From Thereva unica (taxonomy: Eukaryota; Arthropoda; Insecta; Diptera; Therevidae), in assembly GCA_949987705.1 (NCBI GenBank), contig CATLJY010000036.1, positions 124,001 through 188,000 on the forward strand: a DNA stretch of 64,000 nt. The letters run 5' to 3'. A model generated the notes under the pieces. It had not been told where the DNA came from. It saw only the letters and a list, made by a program, of their open reading frames with translations, and searched no databases. Position 1 is the stretch's first letter, and the number at the start of each line of letters is the position of its first letter. Made by a program: the position numbers and the translations under genes. Of this stretch, positions 30,753 to 41,695 are shown in pieces.

Positions 30753-31674
30753 TGTTTAGGGATGCACAACCCTAAAAAGAAATTTAGCAGCAAAAAATAT
30801 AATGACTTACCTGAGGAACCGGCAACCACAATTTTCCAGCCGGAAACAACCAAAGAAACAATATAAAATACTTCACCACCATACATAAACAAAACACGAA
30901 GTTGTCAAAAGTTACCAAGCAAGACAACTTAACAAAATCAAAAGTATAGCACCATGCGTCGAGTCTTGAAAAGCTTTAGAACTTTTAGAACTTTCAACTT
31001 TAGCGCGGACAAGATCCAAAGAAATAAAATACCAGTATCAAAAGCAAGGCAGGGTCAATGACCGACTGATCACACAAGTCATCATAATACAATGGGTAGG
31101 GCGATGACCTATGGGAAAGCGGGAATATCTTCCCCCAATTTCGCACGGTTTTGAAACCGCTAAAAAAGGATATAAGGTTTCGAAAACTCAAACAGAACCC
31201 TCTTTGATTCTGGACTCTGGAGCCGTGGGCACCCATGAAGGAAATATAATAACTGGAAAATTAAAAATTGGTAATTTGAATTATGTATTATTATAAGAAT
31301 TATGTACGAGTATGTGAAGTTAAATAAAGAAAAAAGGGAATCAAGAAAAGTGAAGTGTAAAATAAAATTTATAACGTTAAGAAACAAGTGACTTTTATTT
31401 TCTTTAAAAACAAAAAAAAAACAATTAAAGATTAATTTTGACCGACAGAAAGGTTGATTGGGCTAAAATTGAGTCGGTCAACACCTATGTAAATTAATCA
31501 TCATATATCTTTGAACATTTATTCCGTCGCATCAAGGTTAAGTAGTATACCTTGCATCGGTTATTTTTTGGGTTCTCACGTTTAATTTGTGGTTTTGATT
31601 TTTTTTTGGAGAAGTTCGTTCTAGGAGATTGAGGAAAAGATATATTAGACCTCCAACAATGAGCAATCGAAACA
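30753..31674 (+). repeat. 5' LTR of element E
   Basis: It begins TGTTTAGGGATGC and ends GAAACA. It is the same as 38379-39300. Confidence 0.97.
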
Positions 31675-31692
31675 TGGTCCTTCGAACCGGAT
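31675..31692 (+). other. Primer binding site of element E
   Basis: TGGTCCTTCGAACCGGAT directly abuts the LTR. It has one base different from the site in C, D and F (GAACC versus GAGCC). Confidence 0.85.
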
Positions 31693-31697
31693 ATAGT

Positions 31698-31856
31698 GAA
31701 ATATTGTGCTATCTAGAAATCTAAAATATTGTGCTATCTAGAAATCTAAAATACTGTGCTATCTAGAAATCTAAAATACTGTGCTATCTAGAAAACTAAA
31801 ATACTGTGCTATCTAGAAATCTAAAATACTGTGCTATCTAGAAATCTAAAAAACCT
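31698..31856 (+). repeat. 25-bp tandem array in the leader of element E
   Basis: About six copies of a unit with GTGCTATCTAGAAATCTAAA. The rest of the leader to the ATG at 32782 is A-rich with looser repeats (GTGAACTC, AACGGTCGCGRAAAGCGGT) and no gene. Confidence 0.9.
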
Positions 31857-32781
31857 AATCTAATGTGAACTCTAACAATCTAAACCTCATGTGAACTCCG
31901 AGAACTAAAGCTCTGAAAACTAATGTGAACGCTTGAAATCAAGGTGAATATCAAAATACTATTTATGAAATCGATAAACGAAAGCTGTGAAAGTGAATTC
32001 TAAACTCAAAGTGAATTCTAAAACAAAAATTGTAAAATCTAACGTGAAAGGTGAACTCAAAACTAAATCCGTAAAAACAAAACTCTTGAAGGTTGAATCA
32101 GTGAATTTCCGCGGTAAAATCTAATTCTAACGGTCGCGAAAAGCGGTATTAACGGTCGCGGAAAGCGGTATAACGGTCTAAACGGACAAGGTGGCCGTTT
32201 TAACGGTATAAAAAACGGGTGCAGTGCGAATAATTAACTACAAGTGATAGTAAGACTTATTGTGCCGATTAAGTTAAATATCATCAACTAGTAGATAACA
32301 AAAGGAAAAACTAAATTGCAGTGCAGATACAGAGGTTTTCAACAATATCAAGACAATCAAGACATCCACTCAACCAACAAGTTAACCCGAGTTCCAGTTG
32401 ACTGATAACAAAAGGAATCAGGTAGCCCCACAAAGGAAAAAGTAACCAAATAAATCGTGAGTACCATTCAAAATTAAATTACTTATTTCGGACATTGAAT
32501 AAAACAGAAGATTCACGTGGAAGTTTTATTTGCATGTTTTTCTAATTCTACCTGAAAGAAATACATAATATTTATACGTTCATATACCTAAAAATAATAT
32601 TCAACAATATATACATATATACGAAATAAGTCCTGTGGTGCTATTTGTTGTCGAGTAACCTAAAATAAAGAGTTATCAATTGATGAAAATTATTAACGCT
32701 TATTTCATACACTTACTAATTTGTATCTGCGTTACCATTCCGTCATCAACTACCTGCGTTAAATAAATCATAGAATCAACA

Positions 32782-35700
32782 ATGGAAGGATTGATCATAC
32801 AACAGAAAGCTCAGCGTGAGCTTTTACAAAAATGCATAATTAACACAAAAAAGGAATCCAGGGAACGACGAAACAAGTCATATTATGAAAGGAGACTGAA
32901 GCAATTCGAAGATCTATGGGCTGGATTTCAGCAACGTCATAAGGAACTCCTTGTACTCCAATATTCCGATGATAAGTTCGATGTTAACAAATGTAAATAC
33001 TTCGCCACTAATGTCTACGACCAGGTCGAAGAACATTTCATGATAAACGTGGTATTATTGGAAGATGCCATAATAAAAACAACTCCGTCTGAACCCAACA
33101 CTCAAGCAAACACCACAATCGCTAATGCAAGCTATCAAGGCAATCACGGTACTTCACTAAAACTACCTAAATTAGCAATAGAAAAATTTAATGGAGACTA
33201 TAAGAAGTGGACAACAATTCATGACTTATTTAGAACAATGATTCATGAAAACACAAGCTACGCTCCAGTTCAAAAGCTACAGTACCTAAAGTTGTTATTG
33301 GAAGGAGAGCCAGAAAACCTCATCCGACATCTACAAATTACTGATGACAATTATGAACCAACATGGGCGCTTCTTAAGGAACGCTATGACAACAAGCGAG
33401 TTTTAGTCTGGTTCCAATTAGATACATTGTTTAGTCAACCCATCTGGTCAACAGAGACAGCGCAAGGAATCAGAAAATTGTTGGACATTACAACCGAATG
33501 TCTTTTAGCACTAGAAAATTTAAAGCTTGATGTATCAACCTGGGATCCACTCATCGTGCACTTAGTGGTGAAGCGACTCCCTTCTTCGACTCATCAGCTT
33601 TGGGAGCAGTCTATAAGCGGAAGAAGTGAATTACCAACCTGGAAGGAACTACAAGAGTTTCTGAAGAACCGTTTTAGGACATTAGAAGCAATATCATCTA
33701 CTAGGAAACCCACTGCGATCAGAGAAGCTCCAAAACCCCATCCGTCTAGATTCCAACCCAAGACATTTCATGTCGCAACCCAATCTTCATGCGTCTTCTG
33801 TTCACAACCCCACCATATAAGACAGTGCTCCAAATTTCTATCGTGTGATACATTTAAGAGAACGGACATAGTGAGAAAGGCAGAACTGTGCATAAATTGC
33901 CTGGGATCGGGACATAGGTCAGCAAATTGCACTAGTCAGCGAAGATGTCGACACTGCAACCAGCTTCACCACACTCTCCTTCATCACGACAGGCCATTTC
34001 GAACCCAAACATACCAAGCCGACAATGTGAAGGTTCAAACATCCACACCAGAGCCCAACCAACCAAAGGTTCACGTTGCAACGATACCCAGGTCAGATAT
34101 ACCAAGTGCAGAATCAACACAACAGGGTGATCGATATAACTCAACCAATATTGGAGTCTTCATGATGAATCAACTTCAACCCAATCAGGTGCTTTTGGCT
34201 ACGGCGTTAGTTCGAGTGGTGTCTCACAATGGTAAGGAAAGAATAGTTCGTGCCTTGATTGATCAGGGATCACAAGCATCATTCATAGCAGAAAGTGTCA
34301 AGCAGGATTTGCAGTTGAAAGGAGAAGCGGTCAATGCTACCATTGAAGGCATACAGAAAATGTTAAGTTGTGCGAAGCGCAAAGCAAGATTCACCATCAA
34401 ATCGGTGAAGGATGACAATTTCCATACTGAAGTATCTGGATTAGTGGTGCGGAAGGTGACGGACATCATGCCGACACAGACAATTAATCACCAAGATTGG
34501 ACTCATCTAGAACAACTCGAATTAGCCGATCCAGAATACCATCAACCAGGGGCGATAGAGTTACTCTTAGGAGCCGACGTTTATGGAAAAATAATAATGA
34601 AGGGACTGGTAGACAGCATTGAAGGTAGTCCTGTAGCACAGCAAACACGTCTGGGATGGATCTTGTCGGGAGAAATAGAGAATCAAAATAAAACATCCAT
34701 ACAAGTTCGGAATTTTCACGTGCGAACCGATGTTGATGACTGGCTCAAGCGATTTTGGGAACTGGAAGAAATTCAAGAAAGACATCTACAAACAGAGGAG
34801 GAGGATGAATGCGAAGCATTGTTCGCAAAGACAACAAGGCGGTCAGCAGATGGACGATATGAGGTCCAATTACCACTCAAACCAGCAACCGCAAATCTGC
34901 ATTTAGGAAAATCAAGAAACATTGCGATATCACGATTATTACAAATGGAAAGAAGATTTATCAACGATCCAAAGCTGAAAGAAGAGTATTGCAAATGTGT
35001 ACGTGAGTATGTGGAACTGGGCCACATGACCAAAGTCACCACCTCCGAAGAAGAACATCGTCAAGTCCTAAACGGAAAAGCCAACTACACGTGCAGCTAT
35101 CTACCCCATCACGGAGTAATTAAGGAGACAAGTACGACAACGAAACTTCGGGTCGTCTTCGATGCTTCAAGATCTACCGACAGCGGAGTATCGTTAAATG
35201 ATATGATGCTCAAGGGACCGGTGGTGCAAGATGAATTAACTACATTATTGATTCGTTGGCGAAAACATTTTGTGGCCTTCACTGCGGATTTGGAAAAAAT
35301 GTATCGACAAATACGAGTGCGAAATACAGATGCGGATTACCAGAGGATTGTGTGGCGAGATTCACCGAATCATCCCATCGAGGAGTATAAACTCTTGACG
35401 GTAACCTTTGGGACTAAAAGCGCACCGTACTTGGCAACACGAACGCTAAAACAATTGGCTCAAGACGAAAGGGAGAATTACCCTAAAGCCTACGATGCTG
35501 CAGTGAAAGACTTCTACGTTGATGATCTCCTGTCTGGATCCCACACTACTGAGGAAGCCTTATTAATGCAACAGCAACTGCTTCAACTGATGAAGGCTGG
35601 GGGATTCTCGCTTCGAAAGTGGTCATCTAACTGCAAAGAAATATTAAAAGCGTTACCCGCAGAATATCGTGACACTAACCTGTCCTGCGAAATATCCCTC

Positions 35701-38094
35701 GATGACAGCGTGCGAGCATTGGGCATTTTTTGGAAGCCGGCATCAGACATATTAATGTACGCTTACACTACGAGTCCCGATCCACCAAAATGGACAAAAA
35801 GAACGATTTTGTCTGAAGTATCCAAACTCTTTGACCCGCTTGGTCTGTTATCACCCATAATTATTGAAGCCAAACTTTTCATCCAGATCCTGTGGCTTAA
35901 GGGTCTTGGATGGGACGAGGAAGTCCCAGAAAATCTTAAGATTGAGTGGCTAAAATATAAAAAAGGTCTGTCAGACATTGATAATATTAAAATTTGTAGG
36001 TGGACACATTACAAAAACATAAACCAGAAAACAGAACTTCACGGATTTTCCGATGCATCCATGAAGGCGTACGCAGCTGTTGTTTACCTCTGCGTAGTCG
36101 ACGAACAAGGCAATCGACATTCCTCCTTAATCGCTGCTAAGACAAAGGTTGCGCCTCTAAAAACAGTAACATTACCACGACTGGAACTATGTGCAGCATC
36201 GCTACTCGCCAAGTTAATGCGGTACGTAACAACAGCACTTAAGTTGGAGACTTCCTACACAACGCACGCGTGGACGGACTCAGAAATTGTGATAGCGTGG
36301 CTCAACAATCAACCTCACAAATGGAAAACATTTATTGCGAACCGCGTCTCTCACATCCATGAAACTCTAGGACGGAATATATGGAATCATGTGCCTTCGA
36401 AACAAAACCCTGCAGACTGTGCATCCCGAGGAATGAGTTCAACAGACTTGATCAAACATGAACTCTGGTGGAACGGACCTGCCTGGCTGCGGCTACCGGA
36501 AGATCACTGGCCAAAATCAAAACATACCATGGAGACCGAATTAGAACAAAGAAAGATTATCACGTTACAAGTCAACGTTAGCAAGGAAGACCTCGAATCG
36601 AAATATTCGTCCCTAACGAAGCTATTACGGATAACTGCATATTGCAAAAGATTTTCTTTTAATGCTCGACGACCGAGTTCTGAGCGCAAGGTGGCCTACT
36701 TAAAGAGTGAAGAGATTAACGACGCCTTACAGTATTGGCTACATCGAATACAACAAAGAGAGTTCAACGATGACATCAAAGCTATCCGTCAGCAAAAGAG
36801 TATACCCAGTCAAAGTCGTCTAAGGAAATTAACCCCGTTCATTGACGAAAAAGGGATTTTACGAGTTGGAGGAAGATTATTGCACTCCGAATTATCATAC
36901 CAAGAGAAGTTCCCCATAATACTGCCAGATAAATGCCACCTCACAACCCTGATAATAAACAAAGCACATAGAGATTCCATGCACGGAGGAACACAGTTAA
37001 CAATGCAAACCCTTGCACAAAGGTACTGGATCTTAAATGCACGGAACACCATCCGACAACAAATCCACAAGTGTATCATCTGTTTTAGGCAAAAGGCTAT
37101 CACGCAAACTCAATTAATGGGTCATCTACCAGCAGTAAGAACGCAGATGTCACGACCATTTGCACATACGGGAGTGGACTATTGTGGACCATTCGAGCTG
37201 AAGACACATAAAGGTCGGAATCCAAAGAAATATAAGGCTTACATTGCCTTATTCGTATGCATGACAATTAAGGCATTGCACTTAGAAGTAGTAACAGACC
37301 TAAGTGCTGAAGGATTCATTTCCGCATTCCGAAGATTTACTGCCAGGAGAGGATTATGTAACAAATTGTATTGTGACAATGGTACAAACTTCGTAGGAGC
37401 GAACCGACTACTTAAAAAACAAAACCAACAACTCGCAAACCAAGTAAACAATGAAATAGGCGCCACTTTGGAAAATGAAGGAGTCAGTTTTGAGTTCATT
37501 CCACCGTCTTCACCTCACTTTGGGGGACTATGGGAAGCGGGAGTTAAATCAACGAAATTCCACATTAAAAGGGTGATAGGGAACACATCACTAACCTATG
37601 AGGAATTTACCACAACACTAACACAAATAGAAGCATGCTTGAACTCAAGACCGCTCACCGAAATGAACACCGACTCCGAAGACACTACGCCCTTAACGCC
37701 TGCACACTTTTTGATAGGAGGATCGCTTCTAGCCATTCCAGAACCGTCACTGTTAGACGTTAAAGTCAATCATCTAAGCAGATGGCAGTTAACGCAACGG
37801 CTCGTTCAACATTTTTGGAAGAGATGGAATGCTGAGTATTTGAGCCGTTTACAACAACGACCGAAATGGCTTAAGATCGAACCCAACTTGAAACCTGGAG
37901 AATTAGTGCTCGTAAAGGAAGACAATCTGCCGCCATGTCAATGGGCATTGGGACGAATCACCGACGTCTACCCAGGAGCAGATGGTTTAATCCGAGTGGT
38001 CTCTGTAAAACTGAAAAACACAATCCTGAAACGTCCAATAACTAAAATCTGTAGGTTACCATTCCAATTGGAACCTGATCATGCCACAAATTGA
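32782..38094 (+). CDS. BEL/Pao gag-pol polyprotein, intact (element E)
   Basis: This 1770-aa frame is complete. It has gag with MEGLIIQQKAQRELLQK, zinc knuckles (CINCLGSGHRSANC, CRHCNQLHHTLLHH), and protease ALIDQGSQASF, where DQG stands in for the usual DPG/DTG of the family. RT follows with FYVDD, then RNase H (FSDASMKAYAAVVY, WTDSEIVIAW), a zinc-binding region, and integrase with DYCG, CDNGTNFVGA and GGLWEAGVKS. It ends before purine tract AAGGGGGCGAGC. All catalytic positions I can place are present except for the protease DQG variant, which could be a damaging change. Confidence 0.95.
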   Translation: MEGLIIQQKAQRELLQKCIINTKKESRERRNKSYYERRLKQFEDLWAGFQQRHKELLVLQYSDDKFDVNKCKYFATNVYDQVEEHFMINVVLLEDAIIKTTPSEPNTQANTTIANASYQGNHGTSLKLPKLAIEKFNGDYKKWTTIHDLFRTMIHENTSYAPVQKLQYLKLLLEGEPENLIRHLQITDDNYEPTWALLKERYDNKRVLVWFQLDTLFSQPIWSTETAQGIRKLLDITTECLLALENLKLDVSTWDPLIVHLVVKRLPSSTHQLWEQSISGRSELPTWKELQEFLKNRFRTLEAISSTRKPTAIREAPKPHPSRFQPKTFHVATQSSCVFCSQPHHIRQCSKFLSCDTFKRTDIVRKAELCINCLGSGHRSANCTSQRRCRHCNQLHHTLLHHDRPFRTQTYQADNVKVQTSTPEPNQPKVHVATIPRSDIPSAESTQQGDRYNSTNIGVFMMNQLQPNQVLLATALVRVVSHNGKERIVRALIDQGSQASFIAESVKQDLQLKGEAVNATIEGIQKMLSCAKRKARFTIKSVKDDNFHTEVSGLVVRKVTDIMPTQTINHQDWTHLEQLELADPEYHQPGAIELLLGADVYGKIIMKGLVDSIEGSPVAQQTRLGWILSGEIENQNKTSIQVRNFHVRTDVDDWLKRFWELEEIQERHLQTEEEDECEALFAKTTRRSADGRYEVQLPLKPATANLHLGKSRNIAISRLLQMERRFINDPKLKEEYCKCVREYVELGHMTKVTTSEEEHRQVLNGKANYTCSYLPHHGVIKETSTTTKLRVVFDASRSTDSGVSLNDMMLKGPVVQDELTTLLIRWRKHFVAFTADLEKMYRQIRVRNTDADYQRIVWRDSPNHPIEEYKLLTVTFGTKSAPYLATRTLKQLAQDERENYPKAYDAAVKDFYVDDLLSGSHTTEEALLMQQQLLQLMKAGGFSLRKWSSNCKEILKALPAEYRDTNLSCEISLDDSVRALGIFWKPASDILMYAYTTSPDPPKWTKRTILSEVSKLFDPLGLLSPIIIEAKLFIQILWLKGLGWDEEVPENLKIEWLKYKKGLSDIDNIKICRWTHYKNINQKTELHGFSDASMKAYAAVVYLCVVDEQGNRHSSLIAAKTKVAPLKTVTLPRLELCAASLLAKLMRYVTTALKLETSYTTHAWTDSEIVIAWLNNQPHKWKTFIANRVSHIHETLGRNIWNHVPSKQNPADCASRGMSSTDLIKHELWWNGPAWLRLPEDHWPKSKHTMETELEQRKIITLQVNVSKEDLESKYSSLTKLLRITAYCKRFSFNARRPSSERKVAYLKSEEINDALQYWLHRIQQREFNDDIKAIRQQKSIPSQSRLRKLTPFIDEKGILRVGGRLLHSELSYQEKFPIILPDKCHLTTLIINKAHRDSMHGGTQLTMQTLAQRYWILNARNTIRQQIHKCIICFRQKAITQTQLMGHLPAVRTQMSRPFAHTGVDYCGPFELKTHKGRNPKKYKAYIALFVCMTIKALHLEVVTDLSAEGFISAFRRFTARRGLCNKLYCDNGTNFVGANRLLKKQNQQLANQVNNEIGATLENEGVSFEFIPPSSPHFGGLWEAGVKSTKFHIKRVIGNTSLTYEEFTTTLTQIEACLNSRPLTEMNTDSEDTTPLTPAHFLIGGSLLAIPEPSLLDVKVNHLSRWQLTQRLVQHFWKRWNAEYLSRLQQRPKWLKIEPNLKPGELVLVKEDNLPPCQWALGRITDVYPGADGLIRVVSVKLKNTILKRPITKICRLPFQLEPDHATN

Positions 38095-38378
38095 TTAAAA
38101 CATAAAACATTATCAATTTCAAAATGACTAATCATATTAACCATGTCCATGCTCACCTGAGAATTACTTGTTCCATGTAATTCGTCATCCCAAATCCTCA
38201 ATCCAGAGAGCGAGCCAGGGCGCTATATCCCTATCCTTCAACAACCTTTAATTATCGTTACAGATTCCGTGACTAGAGATGAGATGTTCCAAAATAATCA
38301 GGCAGATGGAAGCTAATCTAAACCCGCAATCGCAACTTGAAGTTGACATCGCTGGCAGCGATGCCAAGGGGGCGAGCA

Positions 38379-39300
38379 TGTTTAGGGATGCACAACCCTA
38401 AAAAGAAATTTAGCAGCAAAAAATATAATGACTTACCTGAGGAACCGGCAACCACAATTTTCCAGCCGGAAACAACCAAAGAAACAATATAAAATACTTC
38501 ACCACCATACATAAACAAAACACGAAGTTGTCAAAAGTTACCAAGCAAGACAACTTAACAAAATCAAAAGTATAGCACCATGCGTCGAGTCTCGAAAAGC
38601 TTTAGAACTTTTAGAACTTTCAACTTTAGCGCGGACAAGATCCAAAGAAATAAAATACCAGTATCAAAAGCAAGGCAGGGTCAATGACCGACTGATCACA
38701 CAAGTCATCATAATACAATGGGTAGGGCGATGACCTATGGGAAAGCGGGAATATCTTCCCCCAATTTCGCACGGTTTTGAAACCGCTAAAAAAGGATATA
38801 AGGTTTCGAAAACTCAAACAGAACCCTCTTTGATTCTGGACTCTGGAGCCGTGGGCACCCATGAAGGAAATATAATAACTGGAAAATTAAAAATTGGTAA
38901 TTTGAATTATGTATTATTATAAGAATTATGTACGAGTATGTGAAGTTAAATAAAGAAAAAAGGGAATCAAGAAAAGTGAAGTGTAAAATAAAATTTATAA
39001 CGTTAAGAAACAAGTGACTTTTATTTTCTTTAAAAACAAAAAAAAAACAATTAAAGATTAATTTTGACCGACAGAAAGGTTGATTGGGCTAAAATTGAGT
39101 CGGTCAACACCTATGTAAATTAATCATCATATATCTTTGAACATTTATTCCGTCGCATCAAGGTTAAGTAGTATACCTTGCATCGGTTATTTTTTGGGTT
39201 CTCACGTTTAATTTGTGGTTTTGATTTTTTTTTGGAGAAGTTCGTTCTAGGAGATTGAGGAAAAGATATATTAGACCTCCAACAATGAGCAATCGAAACA
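38379..39300 (+). repeat. 3' LTR of element E
   Basis: 922 bp following the purine tract. The 284 bp between the polyprotein stop and this LTR hold no ORF. Confidence 0.97.
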
Positions 39301-39640
39301 ATCTCCTTGTTTTTTCCTTCATATCGACTTGGTGCTGCACATAGAGTTGGTTTCGCATGTATTTGTTGATGGTGTCAAAGAACGGGTTGCTGTCAATCTC
39401 CCCGTTGTCGAGAAAGCGTATATGGAATGCCCGGCTGTACGACTCCAGCGTCTCGAGAACGCCAATCAGATAGTCGGTCGGCACAAATTTGCTGAGCGCG
39501 CCCCAGTCCCTGATGATTAATAGCTTTATGATGGGGATAACGTATTTGGGTAGAATTGCAAGGTAACCGCTTTCCGTTGTGTAAAATACCTTGTCGCTGG
39601 CCAATATCTGCGAGAGAGTCCTGTAGTCATAAAACGACAT
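39301..39640 (-). pseudogene. 5' part of viral tail-anchored gene split by element E
   Basis: The protein starts MSFYDYRTLSQILASDKVFY and runs about 112 codons to KEKTRR, where element E intervenes; the 3' end is at 30752-30623. The combined product is about 154 aa, helical, with almost no cysteine and a C-terminal membrane segment. A short tail-anchored layout with PKYVIPIIKLLIIR could fit a small envelope or PIF-complex protein such as PIF-6, but I cannot establish that by eye. Apart from the insertion the frame is undamaged. It is divergent from the gene at 39703. Confidence 0.7.
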
Positions 39641-39654
39641 TCTTAGATAAGCGC

Positions 39655-39672
39655 CCGGCTATATAAAGGCGA
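39655..39672 (+). promoter_or_regulatory. TATA box and TAAG motifs between divergent viral genes
   Basis: CTATATAAAGGCG lies about 40 bp before the ATG at 39703. GATAAG is just left of it on the plus strand, and CTAAG abuts the ATG at 39640 on the minus strand. The 60-bp gap therefore looks like a shared early/late promoter. Confidence 0.5.
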
Positions 39673-39702
39673 CGGTACGCGAGCCAGTCCCCAGTATTCA
39701 CA

Positions 39703-40876
39703 ATGCATAACAAGTGCATAGATCCGCTAACCATCCGGCACGCGGGAGTACAGCGGCTGCTTCCAATCGAGCCGCGCGGCGCCCTGGCCGTTTTGCTGGC
39801 GGGCCGCCAGCTATTCAGTATCGATAAATCCCTCAAGAGCATCTATTTGCGGGCGCTGGTAGATGAGCGCCGCCTGGGGGGCCTAGACTCGCTGCTGGCG
39901 CACTTTGACCACATCTATGTGGACCTGTTTGATGATAAACTCTTGCCGCTGCTGGATTCCAAATATGGGCACAAGATTGTCGTCATACTCAAGCATGCCG
40001 TCATCAAGCAACTGGATCGCGGCGAGGACATGTGCCTGGTCGACTCGTGCCGCGTGCTTCTCAACACCGACGAGGAGGAGGAGTTTGCGAACCAGTACAG
40101 GGAGCTGGCAGCTCGACTCCGCGTGTCGCCCACCACGGGCTGCACCCGGGTCTCGAACCACCACTTCATCAACGCCCTCATCAGGTCACGGGCGCAGTTT
40201 ATCTCGCACGACAACTTTTACAACACCGATAACGCCTACGGCACGGTGGCGCTCGACAAATGTGTCGCCTATGGCAAATTTGACCCACTAGCCCTAATGA
40301 AGAACATCTGCGCCATGACCGACCACCTGATCCAGCACCACACAAGCTACACCATCTACATCAACTTGGACGGGTTCGCTACACTGCTGCAGCGCCTGTA
40401 CCTGCCGTTCAACTCGGAGGAGGCCCTGCTCATCAACATGCAGATTGCCACCATCGCCAAGATAATTGTGCAAGAGTACGAGAACGCCACCGTGATGCGG
40501 TTACTACAGATCAACCAGGCGGCGCATCGAGCGCAGCTTCCAGTTTGCGCCAGCCCAAAACGTGATCGCCCTCGACAACGGTTACTTTCTCAACAACACC
40601 CTCGTCGAGTCGCTGCATCGCTACGGCAAGCTGACGGTCGACCTAGTCAACGGCATCATATCTACCGGCTGCCGCGATATCGCCGCGATAGACGAGCGCC
40701 TGCGGGGGTTCGAGGCCGTGTACGAGGTGGACGCCCACTTTCTCTTGATGCTGGCGCGCGACCGCTACAATATCACCGGTCAGTACCAGTGGTCCGAGCT
40801 CTGTGTGCCCTGTGAAAACACGAATCTCTTGAAAACTGTCAATTTTCCATGCCTATTAAAATGCCTTGTATACTAA
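39703..40876 (+). pseudogene. Unrecognised viral protein of about 390 aa, one frameshift
   Basis: The frame from 39703 (MHNKCIDPLTIRHAGVQRLL) is convincing to about 40515 (ATVMRLLQINQ). The protein-like sequence then continues in the next frame, with RRIERSFQFAPAQNVIALDN, to the stop at 40874-40876. One frameshift at about 40510-40530 explains both; the tail of the first frame is out-of-frame reading. Strong third-position G/C bias supports coding. It is rich in Leu and Asp, with short motifs such as NHHFINALIRSRAQF. Its length would fit several core genes of the group (for example p47 or the ODV-EC43 type), but I cannot assign it. Confidence 0.65.
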
Positions 40877-41009
40877 ATAAAATATCTATAATATGTCATT
40901 TCTGTTTTGACGCAAAAGTCATATTTGTTTATTATCGCCTATATGGGCGTGGGTGCATTTATAAGGCTTGCACCAACGACCTGGGGTCGTGCACCAACGA
41001 GTTGATGGT

Positions 41010-41478
41010 TACCCCACGCGATATCAAGGGAATCGTCTACCATGCGCTGCCCGACTACGGCGGCACCGATGAAGCCGATGAAAATGCCGGTTTCATTCTA
41101 TCGCCGCCCTATATTGTCGATGGCTTGATTGGATCGTATGCGCGCATGCGTCGACGTGTGCGCCCAGGCCGGTTGCAACATCTCCGAGATCTGGTGTCGC
41201 TGGCGCCGTTCTCAAACTACTGCCGTGGCGGCCGGTTCGCGCAACTCAGGGGCCAGAGCATGTGCATCCGCACGCTCGGCTACGGCGACCTGCACAATTA
41301 CTACACCGCCAAGTACTCGGGCACGTCGGCCGCCACCCCCATCATCGCCGCGCAACTGGCTCACGTCCAGAGCTCGAATATCAAGCAACTGCAGTGGTAC
41401 CTCAAGTTTGGCGACTTTAAGCGCCTTGTCAAGGACTGTGTCAGCTTGAGAGCATGCCGATCTCTGTTGGTGCTGTAA
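41010..41478 (+). pseudogene. Subtilisin-like (S8) serine protease, C-terminal part
   Basis: The frame contains YSGTSAATPIIAAQLAHV, the catalytic-serine signature GTS(A/M)A(T/A)P of subtilases (Ser codon about 41326). APFSNYCRGGRF stands about 45 residues before it, as in the family. The upstream Asp and His blocks (DTG, HGTHVAG) are not found in any frame nearby, so only the end of the catalytic domain remains. The frame is formally open from 40849, but that part is the tail of the preceding gene. It ends in a short Cys-containing tail. A viral rather than host origin is inferred from base composition and neighbours. Confidence 0.65.
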
Positions 41479-41491
41479 AAAAACTTGTCTA

Positions 41492-41637
41492 GATCTGCAC
41501 TCGTCGGCGGTCAGCGGCAGACTGAGCATTTTTGTCATTCCGTCACGCGCCTTTAGACATTTTCATACAAAAGAGCTTTTTCCGGCAACTCGACTATATA
41601 TTGAGCGGTGGCTTCGCGCGCGACCCATTCACTCATT
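41492..41637 (+). promoter_or_regulatory. Viral promoter-like repeat, copy 3 (uninterrupted)
   Basis: It is near-identical to 7422-7554 and then runs unbroken through TTCGCGCGCGACCC into the hairpin repeat. It is thus the empty-site relative of the Gypsy B insertion. It holds GCAACTCGACTATATATTGA, which includes a TATA-like core. Confidence 0.75.
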
Positions 41638-41695
41638 AAACTTTAGTTGGTGAGGAGTGAAGCAGGCAGCTCCTCTACCGCCTAAAGTTTTTTTA
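41638..41695 (+). other. Conserved stem-loop with T-run
   Basis: AAACTTTAG pairs with CTAAAGTTT, and GGT plus GAGGAG pairs with CTCCTC plus ACC with a one-base bulge, around loop TGAAGCAGGCAG. T7 follows. A second copy (27735-27792) keeps the structure with one mismatch. It could act as a terminator, an origin-type element or a small RNA precursor; the sequence alone does not decide. Confidence 0.55.

Larger units (their letters stand above)
30753..39300 (+). mobile_element. BEL/Pao element E, complete and young
   Basis: Two 922-bp LTRs, nearly identical (one difference noticed, near 30973 versus 38593), flank an intact polyprotein. The ATCTC duplication (30748-30752 and 39301-39305) is perfect. 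It sits inside a viral gene. Of the Pao copies in this window it is the best candidate for recent activity. Confidence 0.96.

Noticed and set aside
32782..38094. Reading the Pao polyproteins as viral genes
   Set aside because: LTRs, primer sites, purine tracts and target duplications define them as retrotransposons.
39883..40291. Several 90-130-aa ORFs overlapping the 39703 gene
   Set aside because: Arg/Ser/Thr-rich translations are the usual result of reading G/C-rich third-position-biased coding in wrong frames.
39703..40876. Calling this gene p47 or odv-ec43
   Set aside because: Only the length is suggestive. No motif was recognised.
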